Origin: a virus
Virus record (IMG/VR): IMGVR_UViG_3300044716_001511
Location: 1 to 45,710 of that record
Reading direction: 5' to 3' (one strand)
Length of the DNA stretch: 45,710 nucleotides
The notes beneath the pieces are model-generated. The model worked only from the letters and a program-made list of their open reading frames with translations. It was not told where the DNA came from and searched no databases. Below are positions 20,331 to 27,470 of this stretch, one piece after another. A program made the position numbers and the translations under genes. Every line of letters starts with the position of its first letter. The first letter of the stretch is position 1.

Positions 20331-22772
20331 CTAATCCCACATCCGTGCAGCTTCCTGCATCAGCTGATCCAGCTCATCCGGGCTGCGCTCCTCAGTTGAG
20401 GTGGAATCCCCTCGCGTGAATATCGGGGTGTCCTGCTGTCCCAAACTCTGAGAGTCGTTGCGCTGCAACGCATCTGCCGGATTTACCTGTCCCAGTTTGT
20501 CCTGTTTTGTCCCAACCTGTCCTTTTGGTGTCCCAGAGGCGGGTTTGGGACAACTTGGGACAAAATCGGACAAAACGGGACAACCCATTTCCTCAGATCC
20601 AGCTCCAGCACTGGATTCTTCCTCTTTGGGACAGCTAACACCTCCTCCCCCCCTGTGCGCGAGGACTGCGTAATACCTCTTACTGGAACGATCCCCCTCA
20701 ACAGCCACCAGTTTCCGATCGACCAACCGTTGGAGCGACTTGGCAATGGCGCTGACGCTTCCACCAAGTAGTGGATCCGCATTCAGCTCCGCCTTGGTCA
20801 TCGGCACTGCCTTTGTCCGCAGGCGCTGGAGCACCCGGTCAATGATCGAAGCCGGACCCGCCGTATCCATGTCATCCGCCGGCGGCAGATCCTGCAGCGA
20901 GAAGGTCAGGTCTTCCTTCTGGCGCAGGATCAGTTGCTTGCCCTCGTTCCCCTCCCGGCTCTTCCCGATGGTGATAAGCCGCGCAGAGGCCCCTACACGC
21001 TCCAGCTCGGCCTTCTCCGGGCGTCGGATGCCCCAAGACTCATCCACGGCATCCTGAAGCGCTGTGGTGCCCCTGAAGTCGCCAGTCTTGGAAGCGTGGT
21101 GGATGAAGACGATGGTGGTTGCCGGGAAGCTCTCGCCGTTCTCGGCGCTGTACCAGTAGATCGGCTCGGCGTACTCGGCCTTGTTCTGGTCAAAGGCACA
21201 GCCCCGCATACAGGCCGTCACTGAATCCCACACCACGAGCTTGGGGCGATGCTCCTCGATCTGCTGGATAAACCACGGGTACCAAAGCATCGAAACTTTG
21301 TTCCGGACAATTACGGGATCGTCCGCCGTGAAATCCAAATCCTCAAACTGCTTCCGAATCCGGCGGCTGTTCTGGTCTCCGTTCAACCAAAGCACCGTGC
21401 CCTGTTCAACTGGAACCTCCTGTCCCCTAACCGAAAAAGGCGTCCCCCTGGCGATGTGCTGAGCCAAGGTCAAGACAGCCATCGTTTTGCCACAGCCACC
21501 ACGACCGTGCATCAACACAGTCCCCGGCTTAGGCAACAGCTCTGGAATCAGGTACTCAATCGGCGTTTCTTCAGTAGCAAAAATCTCTTGCAAAGAGCCT
21601 CCATGCGAACCACGGCGAAACTCCTGATCAGCAATTAACAGCCGCACCACAGCCGCTGCATCGCGGTAACCAGCCTCCTGCGCAATTTCATGCAGCTTGT
21701 GCTGCACTTCGGACGGGTTAGGCAGTTTCATGGCCGCCTCAGCCCGCTTGACGATTTCTTCGTGCGAAAGACCGACGGTACGGAACCGCTGCACCCGGTC
21801 CTGCTCAGCCTCGGTAACGATCTTGCGCAGATCCTCCGACAACCACACACGACCCGGCATCTGCTGGTCCGCCATCCAAAACAGCGTCCCAAGGCTCACC
21901 GGCCCCTTCCGAAAGCTCTTCCACACCTCCTCACAGGGGTTGGCACCAGCCCACTCATCGGCGTACTCAGGATCCTCAGCCGACCACGCCGCCCACAACG
22001 TCAACCCCAAATCAGTGGGCAGCTCGCTGTGGATCGCCATGCCCACCTTGACCCAATGATCCCGGCTACCAGCTCCCTGCCCTGGAATCACCCGCAAGGC
22101 GGACTGCACAATCTCAGCCACCTCAGCCGGGTCTCGATCCGAGAAATCCAGCGCCTTGCGGTTCTTAATGAAGCCACCATCGGCCACCTCTTTCCCGCAG
22201 CGCTCGCGCATCTCCGCCAGCAACCACGCTGGAGCCTCTGGAATGACCTCCAGATCGCCCTCAAAGCCGTACTGCCCCTCTGGCGCCTTCCCATCGTTAG
22301 AGCCCGGATAAGCCCCGTACAGAAGCCCCTGGCGCCCCCACAGCACCTCATACCCAGCCCCTGTATCCGACAGTCCAAAACCCTGTACCTCAGCCCACAG
22401 CGCCTCAGGCACCCGGAACAGGTACTTCGCCGCATTGGCCTTGGTGGACGTAACGACTGGAGCACCTTCCAGCGTCTCCCCCCACTTTTTCTTGAGACGG
22501 CTGAGATTCCGATCCACATCGAGAATCACGAGTCCCGCACTGCGAGGCCCGGTAAATACACCGACCGCCCGAAACACATCCGGCTTCCGCTCGATCTGGA
22601 GCACCACGTCAGCCGGCCCCATCACCTGATGGTGACTCCGCTCCAACGGCGCCTTGCCCTTACTTTCCTTACCGGACTGGAGCTTGCTGCCAGCCCTGTA
22701 AATCGGCGCATACGCCATGCCCACGGGCAACTGGCGCACAAAATTCAATAGCTGTTGCGTCTCACTGGACAC
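20331..22772 (-). CDS. Primase-helicase (Prim-Pol plus RepA-like AAA ATPase)
   Basis: 813 residues from a GTG at 22772 with GGAG 9 bases upstream. Residues ~1-190 resemble a bifunctional primase-polymerase (AEP) domain with Leu-Val-Ile-Leu-Asp85-Val-Asp87. Residues ~215-300 look like a PriCT-type helical domain. Residues ~400-620 are a RecA/RepA-like helicase: Walker A Gly-Arg-Gly-Gly-Cys-Gly-Lys429-Thr and Walker B Leu-Val-Val-Trp-Asp516. Residues ~640-705 look like a winged helix. The tail (~710-813) is low-complexity and its DNA carries a phased repeat array (20488-20582). It should prime and unwind DNA for the family A polymerase, and may bind the origin. Confidence 0.88.
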   Translation of the reverse strand: MSSETQQLLNFVRQLPVGMAYAPIYRAGSKLQSGKESKGKAPLERSHHQVMGPADVVLQIERKPDVFRAVGVFTGPRSAGLVILDVDRNLSRLKKKWGETLEGAPVVTSTKANAAKYLFRVPEALWAEVQGFGLSDTGAGYEVLWGRQGLLYGAYPGSNDGKAPEGQYGFEGDLEVIPEAPAWLLAEMRERCGKEVADGGFIKNRKALDFSDRDPAEVAEIVQSALRVIPGQGAGSRDHWVKVGMAIHSELPTDLGLTLWAAWSAEDPEYADEWAGANPCEEVWKSFRKGPVSLGTLFWMADQQMPGRVWLSEDLRKIVTEAEQDRVQRFRTVGLSHEEIVKRAEAAMKLPNPSEVQHKLHEIAQEAGYRDAAAVVRLLIADQEFRRGSHGGSLQEIFATEETPIEYLIPELLPKPGTVLMHGRGGCGKTMAVLTLAQHIARGTPFSVRGQEVPVEQGTVLWLNGDQNSRRIRKQFEDLDFTADDPVIVRNKVSMLWYPWFIQQIEEHRPKLVVWDSVTACMRGCAFDQNKAEYAEPIYWYSAENGESFPATTIVFIHHASKTGDFRGTTALQDAVDESWGIRRPEKAELERVGASARLITIGKSREGNEGKQLILRQKEDLTFSLQDLPPADDMDTAGPASIIDRVLQRLRTKAVPMTKAELNADPLLGGSVSAIAKSLQRLVDRKLVAVEGDRSSKRYYAVLAHRGGGGVSCPKEEESSAGAGSEEMGCPVLSDFVPSCPKPASGTPKGQVGTKQDKLGQVNPADALQRNDSQSLGQQDTPIFTRGDSTSTEERSPDELDQLMQEAARMWD
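20488..20582. repeat. Helically phased TGTCC / GGACA array (candidate origin or operator)
   Basis: On the plus strand TGTCC units start at 20488, 20498, 20508, 20518 and 20529, then inverted GGACA units lie in hexamers starting at 20547, 20557, 20567 and 20577. The step is 10 bp (one is 11). The halves are mirror images about ~20540. A further GGGACA is at 20628. The 10-bp step does not match codons, so the encoded peptide is not periodic and the DNA itself appears to be selected. Location in the replication gene recalls lambda ori inside gene O. Confidence 0.7.
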
Positions 22773-22805
22773 AGTGGTAGACTCCTACACGAGAATGTTC
22801 ACTCC

Positions 22806-22838
22806 GCCCCACCGCCTTCTGGCAGTGGGGCGTTTTTG
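22806..22838 (+). terminator. Hairpin with T run in divergent replication region
   Basis: GCCCCAC (22806-22812) and GTGGGGC (22825-22831), then GTTTTTG: a good rho-independent terminator on the plus strand. It lies between divergent genes, so it would stop antisense transcripts coming across the primase gene, or act as a 5' leader hairpin of the minus-strand primase message. Confidence 0.65.
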
Positions 22839-22863
22839 TAGGGTAGCCCCCTGCGTCAACCCG

Positions 22864-22877
22864 TGCTACTGTAGTAG
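22864..22877 (+). promoter_or_regulatory. Putative extended -10 promoter, CTACTGTAG motif
   Basis: TG-C-TACTGT (22864-22872) is an extended -10 element; the overlapping CTACTGTAGTAG 12-mer is identical to the one at 11655. It would start the ssDNA-binding-protein message ~40 bases before the ATG. No -35 is apparent. Confidence 0.45.
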
Positions 22878-22917
22878 ACGTTGCCACTCAGGCGACCATC
22901 AAACACCAGTAACCGCA

Positions 22918-23499
22918 ATGGGTTTCCTTTCCAAGCAAGCATCAGCCAACGTCTCCAGCTCCGGCAGCGGCGGCGGCTACCTGCAAGTCTCCAAACTCCC
23001 CGATGGCGGCAGCGTCCGCTTCGCCCTGCTGTCCGACACCCCCCTCGAGTTCTATGAGTGCTGGGGCACCTGCGACGGCGCCACCAAGCCCTTCCGCTTC
23101 GACCACGAACCCACCGAAGGTGACCTCAAGGTGGAAATGGGCGACTTCGAGCCCCGCGAAGGCCGTGGCGGCCCTGGCACTGCCGACGTGAAATTCGCCA
23201 TCGCCGTCCCCGTCTACAACTTCGACACCGGTAACGTCCAAGTCCTCTCCCTAACCCAAAAGTCCATCCTCAAAGAGCTGGACTCGATCAGCCAAATGGA
23301 GGATTACGACGACTTGCTTGCCTGGGACTTCAGCCTCAGCAAAAAAGGCTCCGGTCTCCTGACTGAGTACACGCTGCGTCCCGTCCCTCGCAAGAAAGGC
23401 GCCCAAGAGCACATCGACGCTGCCTGGATCGAGGCCAAATCAGCCGGTTTCGACTTGGAGCGCCTGCTGACTGGCGGCAACCCATTCAAGGCTGCCTGA
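22918..23499 (+). CDS. Probable single-stranded DNA-binding protein
   Basis: 193 residues from ATG at 22918; a longer frame upstream crosses the terminator and promoter and is rejected. Starts Met-Gly-Phe-Leu-Ser-Lys, then a Ser/Gly linker, Leu-Pro-Asp-Gly-Gly-Ser-Val-Arg-Phe-Ala-Leu-Leu (~29-40), Pro-Arg-Lys-Lys-Gly (~161-165), and a terminal Leu-Leu-Thr-Gly-Gly-Asn-Pro-Phe. I recall this family from cyanophages beside replication genes. The ssDNA-binding role is inferred from context (divergent from primase-helicase, before nuclease genes) and not from a defining motif. Confidence 0.5.
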   Translation: MGFLSKQASANVSSSGSGGGYLQVSKLPDGGSVRFALLSDTPLEFYECWGTCDGATKPFRFDHEPTEGDLKVEMGDFEPREGRGGPGTADVKFAIAVPVYNFDTGNVQVLSLTQKSILKELDSISQMEDYDDLLAWDFSLSKKGSGLLTEYTLRPVPRKKGAQEHIDAAWIEAKSAGFDLERLLTGGNPFKAA

Positions 23500-23500
23500 A

Positions 23501-24097
23501 ATGAAGGTGCTCGTTGCCTGTGAATACAGCGGACGAGTGCGTGATGCTTTCGCAGCTCAAGGCCACTACGCTTTGAGCTGCGATTTACTTCCCACAGAGT
23601 CACCGGGGCATCACTACCAAGGCGACATCACTGCCTTGCTGCACTCAGACCATGACTGGGACATGCTAATCGCCTTCCCTCCCTGCACCTACTTAGCTGC
23701 TTCTGGGATGCATTGGACCACAAGGGGTATCCGTGATCCACAGCTAACAGAAGACGCTCTAAGTTTTGTCGAGCTGCTACTCAATGCGCCGATTAAATAC
23801 ATTGCGTTAGAAAATCCCATAGGTTGCATCTCTAGCCGCATAAGAAAACCCGATCAATACATTCATCCTTGGCAATTCGGACACCAAGAATCTAAAAAGA
23901 CCTGTTTATGGCTCAAAAATTTACCCTTATTACAGCCCACAGATGTAGTACAGAAGCCTTCTTCCGGCGTATGGTTAAACCAAACTCCATCCGGGCAAAA
24001 CAAACTGGGACCCTCAGCCACTCGCGCCAAACAGCGCAGCCTTACCTACACAGGTATTGCTCAAGCCATGGCAAACCAGTGGGGCACCCTTGGTTGA
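23501..24097 (+). CDS. DNA cytosine methyltransferase-like protein
   Basis: 198 residues. Starts Met-Lys-Val-Leu-Val-Ala-Cys-Glu-Tyr-Ser-Gly (SAM-binding first strand and loop), has Asp-Met-Leu-Ile-Ala-Phe-Pro-Pro-Cys-Thr (~53-62, matching the catalytic Pro-Cys motif IV) and Ala-Leu-Glu-Asn-Pro (~101-105, like motif VI). It is much shorter than full C5-methyltransferases and lacks a visible large target-recognition domain. Such short forms are common in phages, with mostly unknown activity. It could modify DNA to escape restriction. A terminator follows 1 base after the stop. A/T-rich from about 23760. Confidence 0.7.
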   Translation: MKVLVACEYSGRVRDAFAAQGHYALSCDLLPTESPGHHYQGDITALLHSDHDWDMLIAFPPCTYLAASGMHWTTRGIRDPQLTEDALSFVELLLNAPIKYIALENPIGCISSRIRKPDQYIHPWQFGHQESKKTCLWLKNLPLLQPTDVVQKPSSGVWLNQTPSGQNKLGPSATRAKQRSLTYTGIAQAMANQWGTLG

Positions 24098-24098
24098 T

Positions 24099-24123
24099 CC
24101 CCGCCTTTGCGCGGGGTTTTATC
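24099..24123 (+). terminator. Rho-independent terminator after methyltransferase-like gene
   Basis: CCCCGC - CTTTGC - GCGGGG followed by TTTTAT: 6-bp GC stem and T run. It ends the message that begins near 22870. The next ATG is at 24126, so some read-through or a separate start is needed for the following gene. Confidence 0.85.
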
Positions 24124-24125
24124 TT

Positions 24126-24581
24126 ATGGGCCACTACTTTGACACTTTACAGGCGCGTATCCTGCAAAAATCTAGAAGCACAAACTGGGAAAAGGCTGTG
24201 CTGGAGTGGGAAGTGGAAAGCATGTATGAAGATCCCGAAGGTATATGCACTTGCGGATACAGCCCGATAACACAACACAATATCCTTTGTAACCGTTACA
24301 CAAAAGAAAAACTAACCGTGGGACGTATATGCGTAAAACGATTTTTACCCAACAAAGAAGTCGAAAAACTTTGGCAAGCACTGGACAGACTTAAAAACAC
24401 GCCAGATGCGTCCGTGCCTGCCGTCTTGATTGAGGCAGCAGAGCAAAAGCACTGGTGCGATAAGACTGAATGCGCCTTCTTACGGAAGATCCGCTGCAAA
24501 CGCAACATCAGCCCTAAACAAAGGGCCTGGCGCAACCGCTTAACCCGCCGGATTTTGTACCAAGCCCTATGGAAAGCTTGA
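24126..24581 (+). CDS. Cysteine-rich small protein with CTCG...C motif
   Basis: 151 residues from ATG at 24126. A core (~residues 40-75) reads Cys-Thr-Cys-Gly-Tyr-x-x-Ile ... Ile-Leu-Cys-Asn-Arg-Tyr-Thr ... Val-Gly-Arg-Ile-Cys-Val-Lys-Arg-Phe, a likely zinc-binding unit. I recall similar Cys-x-Cys-Gly ... Asn-x-x-Thr-Gly ... Val-Gly-x-x-Cys-x-x-x-Phe units from several large DNA viruses. The rest is basic and helical (Lys-Arg-Asn-Ile-Ser-Pro-Lys-Gln-Arg). Low GC compared with neighbours. Function unknown; nucleic-acid binding is likely. Confidence 0.65.
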   Translation: MGHYFDTLQARILQKSRSTNWEKAVLEWEVESMYEDPEGICTCGYSPITQHNILCNRYTKEKLTVGRICVKRFLPNKEVEKLWQALDRLKNTPDASVPAVLIEAAEQKHWCDKTECAFLRKIRCKRNISPKQRAWRNRLTRRILYQALWKA

Positions 24582-24585
24582 CAGT

Positions 24586-24594
24586 GATGATAGA
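24586..24594 (+). promoter_or_regulatory. Putative extended -10 promoter
   Basis: TG-A-TAGAAT (about 24586-24594) is a good extended -10. Transcription would start near 24601 and lead to the ATG at 24619 of the nuclease gene. The nearby TTGACA is too close to be its -35. Confidence 0.45.
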
Positions 24595-24618
24595 ATCCTT
24601 TTGGGAAAGAATATCCAA

Positions 24619-25461
24619 ATGGCCTCCAACACACAAGACACCTTGGCAGCACTAAGGAAAAGGAGGCTGGTACAAGACAATTCAGGCCCCTTCCGGGTCT
24701 ATCGGGACTCAACAGGCACCATATACCATAGTGTTACACACATCTTAAAGGAAACTAGCGACACCACCGGACTGGAGCGCTGGGTCGCCCGCCTCGGCGA
24801 GGTCGAAGCCACCCAACAACGTAATGTTGCTGCCAACCGGGGCAACATGGCCCACAACCAAGCCGAGTATCTTCTCAAAACCGCCCAACGACTGGCACGT
24901 TCTACCGCCAACAAGCGCAACGCCATTCACTGGGACGACAACGGCCTGGCTCGCATTCCCACCCCCATCACCCAGTGGGCCCTCGGCAAGGTCCACCCCA
25001 ACATCCCCCGTGTTGGCTGGAGCGCCTCAGGCTTCGCCCGCGGCCTGTCCGGCTGGATTTCCGAGAACGTCACCGAAATTTTTGCAAGTGAGTTTTCTAT
25101 TCACCATCCTGCAGGATTTGCAGGCACTTGTGATGCTTTAGTGGGTGTAAAAAACAGTGCTTTAGTCCTAATGGACTGGAAAACTAGCGTTTCAAAAAAG
25201 ACAAAAGAAAACGAAGACGGCTTGGAACGTCTACCTACAAATCACAGCTACATCGACCAATGCGGGGCCTATTCACTGGGACTTAAACACTTAACCGGCC
25301 TAAAACCTACTGGCGCAGCTGTGGTTTTAGCACGACGTTGCGGTAAACCAAACGTTCATTGGATGTCGCAAGCCGAACTAGAACAAGCCGAACATTCATT
25401 CATGGCACGAGTACAGCAATATTTCGACAAACTCGCGAATCCCATTCAGGTCTCAGACTGA
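24619..25461 (+). CDS. PD-(D/E)XK exonuclease (RecB/Cas4-like)
   Basis: 280 residues from ATG at 24619, chosen because a -10 sits just upstream of a possible TTG at 24601. The nuclease core has Phe-Ala-Gly-Thr-Cys-Asp-Ala-Leu-Val (~167-175) and Leu-Val-Leu-Met-Asp-Trp-Lys-Thr-Ser (~182-190), matching the Asp...Asp-x-Lys pattern, followed by Tyr-Ile-Asp-Gln-Cys-Gly-Ala-Tyr (motif with Gln and Tyr). An N-terminal helical part may bind DNA (Asn-Arg-Gly-Asn-Met-Ala-His). Likely 5'-3' exonuclease in recombination or host DNA breakdown; no Cys cluster for an iron-sulfur site was seen. The second half is A/T-richer. Confidence 0.8.
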   Translation: MASNTQDTLAALRKRRLVQDNSGPFRVYRDSTGTIYHSVTHILKETSDTTGLERWVARLGEVEATQQRNVAANRGNMAHNQAEYLLKTAQRLARSTANKRNAIHWDDNGLARIPTPITQWALGKVHPNIPRVGWSASGFARGLSGWISENVTEIFASEFSIHHPAGFAGTCDALVGVKNSALVLMDWKTSVSKKTKENEDGLERLPTNHSYIDQCGAYSLGLKHLTGLKPTGAAVVLARRCGKPNVHWMSQAELEQAEHSFMARVQQYFDKLANPIQVSD

Positions 25462-25468
25462 GATTCAC

Positions 25469-25477
25469 TGGTACAAT
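25469..25477 (+). promoter_or_regulatory. Putative extended -10 promoter for HNH-AP2 gene
   Basis: TG-G-TACAAT is a near-consensus extended -10. It lies 59 bases before the ATG at 25536, so the homing endonuclease may be transcribed on its own. Confidence 0.5.
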
Positions 25478-25535
25478 GGTTGCCTGAGCGTGGCTGGAAC
25501 CACCTCAGGCCGGACAACCTCTCTCACAGGCCGTC

Positions 25536-26030
25536 ATGTCACAGTCTAACGTGCGTCCTCCCGTGGAGGATCTGTGGGAAAAGTATTCCTACAACCCATT
25601 CACTGGGACGCTTCATCGCCGCGATAACGACCGCCCACTGAGAGGCAATCGCTGCAGTAGAAGCCACCAACTTTCCATTCATGGAACAGCTCGCCATCCT
25701 TACGGTGTGGTGGTATTTGCGTGGGTAAACGGTCGTTGGCCCATTCAAGGGATGGAGATTGATCATATTGACCGCAACCCATTCAACCAGCGCTGGTACA
25801 ACTTACGCGAAGTAACTAGGCGGCAGAACATGCAGAACACTAGGCGAGCCCGTGGTGGAGCATTTAAAAGCGGCCACCGCTGGTACGCCTATATTCAAGT
25901 ATCCGGTCAAACGCAAAAGTTAGGTAGTTTCATTACTGAAAAAGAGGCACGAGCAGCCTATTTAACTGCTTGTGCCTCTAAAGGGCTGGCATATTTGCCC
26001 GAGCTGGTACGGGATCTTAGCGGATCGTGA
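25536..26030 (+). CDS. HNH-AP2 homing endonuclease
   Basis: 164 residues. Residues ~1-100 hold an HNH_3-type domain with Glu-Ile-Asp-His-Ile-Asp-Arg-Asn-Pro-x-Asn-x-Arg-x-x-Asn-Leu-Arg (~74-91). Residues ~105-150 are an AP2-type DNA-binding domain: Gly-His-Arg-Trp-Tyr-Ala-Tyr-Ile, Leu-Gly-Ser-Phe and Glu-Ala-Arg-Ala-Ala-Tyr. A classic phage homing-nuclease layout. The 3' end overlaps the convergent RlpA-like gene by 14 bases. It has its own promoter, as expected for a mobile gene. Confidence 0.9.
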   Translation: MSQSNVRPPVEDLWEKYSYNPFTGTLHRRDNDRPLRGNRCSRSHQLSIHGTARHPYGVVVFAWVNGRWPIQGMEIDHIDRNPFNQRWYNLREVTRRQNMQNTRRARGGAFKSGHRWYAYIQVSGQTQKLGSFITEKEARAAYLTACASKGLAYLPELVRDLSGS

Positions 26031-26328
26031 CGGTCGCCACACCATCCAGTGGGACGCCCAACCTATGGGCAGCTCCTGCGGATAGATCCACCGAAGCGCA
26101 GTCACACCTGTCTGTGACTGGGACGGTAAGGGTCCGTCCCTGGTGCTGAATCCTCAAGCGTGTGCCGCAAGGCAACCAGGGGTGAGCCGCGCTCACCCCC
26201 CAGTGCTGGTACGTCTGCCCACAGGCTGTTTGACGGCCGTGGTACCAGCCGTCGTACACCGTGGCGGTTACTTGCCGCGCGTGTGCCTGGAGTCCTGCCA
26301 CCAGCCAAAGAAGGGCAAGCCGCTTCAT
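26017..26328 (-). CDS. RlpA-like double-psi beta-barrel secreted protein
   Basis: 103 residues. An N-terminal signal peptide (Lys-Arg-Leu-Ala-Leu-Leu-Trp-Leu-Val-Ala-Gly-Leu, cleavage near Ala-His-Ala-Arg) then a domain like RlpA: Val-Tyr-Asp-Gly-Trp-Tyr-His-Gly-Arg-Gln-Thr-Ala-Cys-Gly, Val-Ser-Ala-Ala-His-x-x-Leu-Pro-Cys-Gly-Thr, Val-Thr-Asp-Arg-Cys-Asp-Cys, Val-Asp-Leu-Ser-x-x-Ala-Ala. RlpA enzymes cut bare peptidoglycan at septa. A secreted phage version could act on the wall at lysis or modify it during infection. Four cysteines in the domain suggest disulfides. Overlaps the upstream gene by 4 bases. Confidence 0.8.
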   Translation of the reverse strand: MKRLALLWLVAGLQAHARQVTATVYDGWYHGRQTACGQTYQHWGVSAAHPWLPCGTRLRIQHQGRTLTVPVTDRCDCASVDLSAGAAHRLGVPLDGVATVTIR

Positions 26329-26780
26329 ACCGCCCCCTTAGCACTGGAGCCCTTGCGGGAGGGTTTGGCGATGCCTGCATCGGACCGCACCTTGCGGGGG
26401 GATCCTTTGCCGGCTTTAGTCCGGGTGGCTGGTGCGCGGCTCGCTTCGCTCACCGCAACTGCTGGAGCATCCCCACTAGTTGCGCGCGGAAAAATTCCCG
26501 TAGCCTGTGGAAAAAGTTCTGACGGCAAATCCGCCCCGCCGTTCAGGGTCTGGCACTGCCGCCAGTAGGGCACCAGCTCCCGCCACAGCTGCAGCGGGCC
26601 CTCTTTACCTAGTTCGGCCTGGAGTGCCAGCAGGTCTGCCCAGTCCGAAGCTTCCAGCCTGGAGCGTTCGACTGCCCATCGCAAGTCGCGATGGTGCCGC
26701 TTCATAAGGCGCAAGTGCTCCCGTTCAGCTTCTCGGGCCTCTCTCTGCTGGCCTCTTGTAGTCCACTCTCCACCACTCAC
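26325..26780 (-). CDS. Coiled-coil protein with basic tail, unknown
   Basis: 151 residues from a GTG at 26780. The N-terminal ~60 residues are a highly charged helix (Glu-Ala-Arg-Glu-Ala-Glu-Arg-Glu-His). A Pro/Phe patch follows near residues 85-97, then an Ala/Ser/Lys-rich tail. Coupled by a 4-base overlap to the RlpA-like gene, so the two are expressed together. No family recognised. Confidence 0.6.
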   Translation of the reverse strand: MSGGEWTTRGQQREAREAEREHLRLMKRHHRDLRWAVERSRLEASDWADLLALQAELGKEGPLQLWRELVPYWRQCQTLNGGADLPSELFPQATGIFPRATSGDAPAVAVSEASRAPATRTKAGKGSPRKVRSDAGIAKPSRKGSSAKGAV

Positions 26781-26925
26781 GGTGTCGCCTCCCTGGGTTT
26801 GGGTGTGCCGTGTAACACTACCACCACAGGCAAGCGGCCAAGCCAGTCTGTGAAGTTACACAACAACGGCAGCTGACGGCCTGGGGTTGGGGCGATGATG
26901 GCGGGGCACCAAGGGAAACCACCCC
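26781..26925. other. Divergent intergenic region
   Basis: 145 bases between a minus-strand and a plus-strand gene. On the minus strand TG-G-TAGTGT (near 26813-26824) is a weak extended -10; on the plus strand no good promoter was seen. No gene. Confidence 0.35.
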
Positions 26926-27405
26926 ATGCAAACCGCAACACCGACCACACAAGACCACGCCTTCTTCGCAGGCCGTGCCTGCCTGGAGCGTATCGGCACC
27001 CTCTGGGAGTTGGGCACCTTTGCCGAACGTCCCTATGCTGGCGACCTAGAGGATCTCAGCCCTGCCGCTCGTGAGATGGCGGACGATGAGGCCTGGGATG
27101 TCAGGGGGGATCGCGTCCTACTGGCTGAGCAGATTAGGGATCACGTGACGGAGATTCCCTTGTCTCTGCTGGTGCGGTCCGATTGGCACGTACCCGGAGG
27201 CGAGTCCACCTATTCCCAGTTTGAACTGCTGCTCAGCACTGGTGGTCCTGCCGTGAGGATCCTGGGAGAACTGGATTCATACTGCGAGCCCTACCGGCCA
27301 GCCCTGCAGTTCTCTGACTGGGGCGTCAGCTGGACTGACCATCCCGAGTCCAACGTTGATTCCCTGTTGTGGTTCGCCGGTCAGTTCTACTACGGCGAGG
27401 GTTGA
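26926..27405 (+). CDS. Conserved phage-type protein, unknown
   Basis: 159 residues, acidic, soluble. The C-terminal half (Phe-Glu-Leu-Leu-Leu-Ser-Thr-Gly-Gly-Pro-Ala-Val-Arg-Ile, Asp-Trp-Gly-Val-x-Trp-Thr, and Trp-Phe-Ala-Gly-Gln-Phe-Tyr-Tyr-Gly-Glu) matches a family I recall in many unrelated phages and plasmids, without a known function. A terminator follows, so it is transcribed apart from the terminase. Confidence 0.75.
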   Translation: MQTATPTTQDHAFFAGRACLERIGTLWELGTFAERPYAGDLEDLSPAAREMADDEAWDVRGDRVLLAEQIRDHVTEIPLSLLVRSDWHVPGGESTYSQFELLLSTGGPAVRILGELDSYCEPYRPALQFSDWGVSWTDHPESNVDSLLWFAGQFYYGEG

Positions 27406-27424
27406 GCCCTTACCACTGAATTAC

Positions 27425-27450
27425 GGCCCGGCCTAGTGTCGGGCCTTTTC
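27425..27450 (+). terminator. Rho-independent terminator
   Basis: GGCCCG - 9-base loop - CGGGCC followed by TTTTC. It separates the preceding gene from the packaging module. Confidence 0.85.
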
Positions 27451-27456
27451 TGTGGC

Positions 27457-27462
27457 CTACAC
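27457..27462 (+). promoter_or_regulatory. Putative -10 (TACACT) before small terminase
   Basis: CCTACACTGG lies directly after the terminator and 9 bases before the ATG at 27471, which would give an almost leaderless message; GGAG at 27465-27468 is close to the ATG. The call is weak. Confidence 0.3.
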
Positions 27463-27470
27463 TGGAGAAA

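Noticed and set aside
21690-22751. Plus-strand open frame (353 codons) opposite the primase-helicase gene
   Set aside because: Arg/Pro/His-rich antisense product without start signal; the minus-strand frame carries clear Walker motifs.
24578-24594. TTGACA with TAGAAT as a full -35/-10 promoter
   Set aside because: The two boxes are only 7 bases apart, far from the ~17 needed; only the extended -10 was kept.
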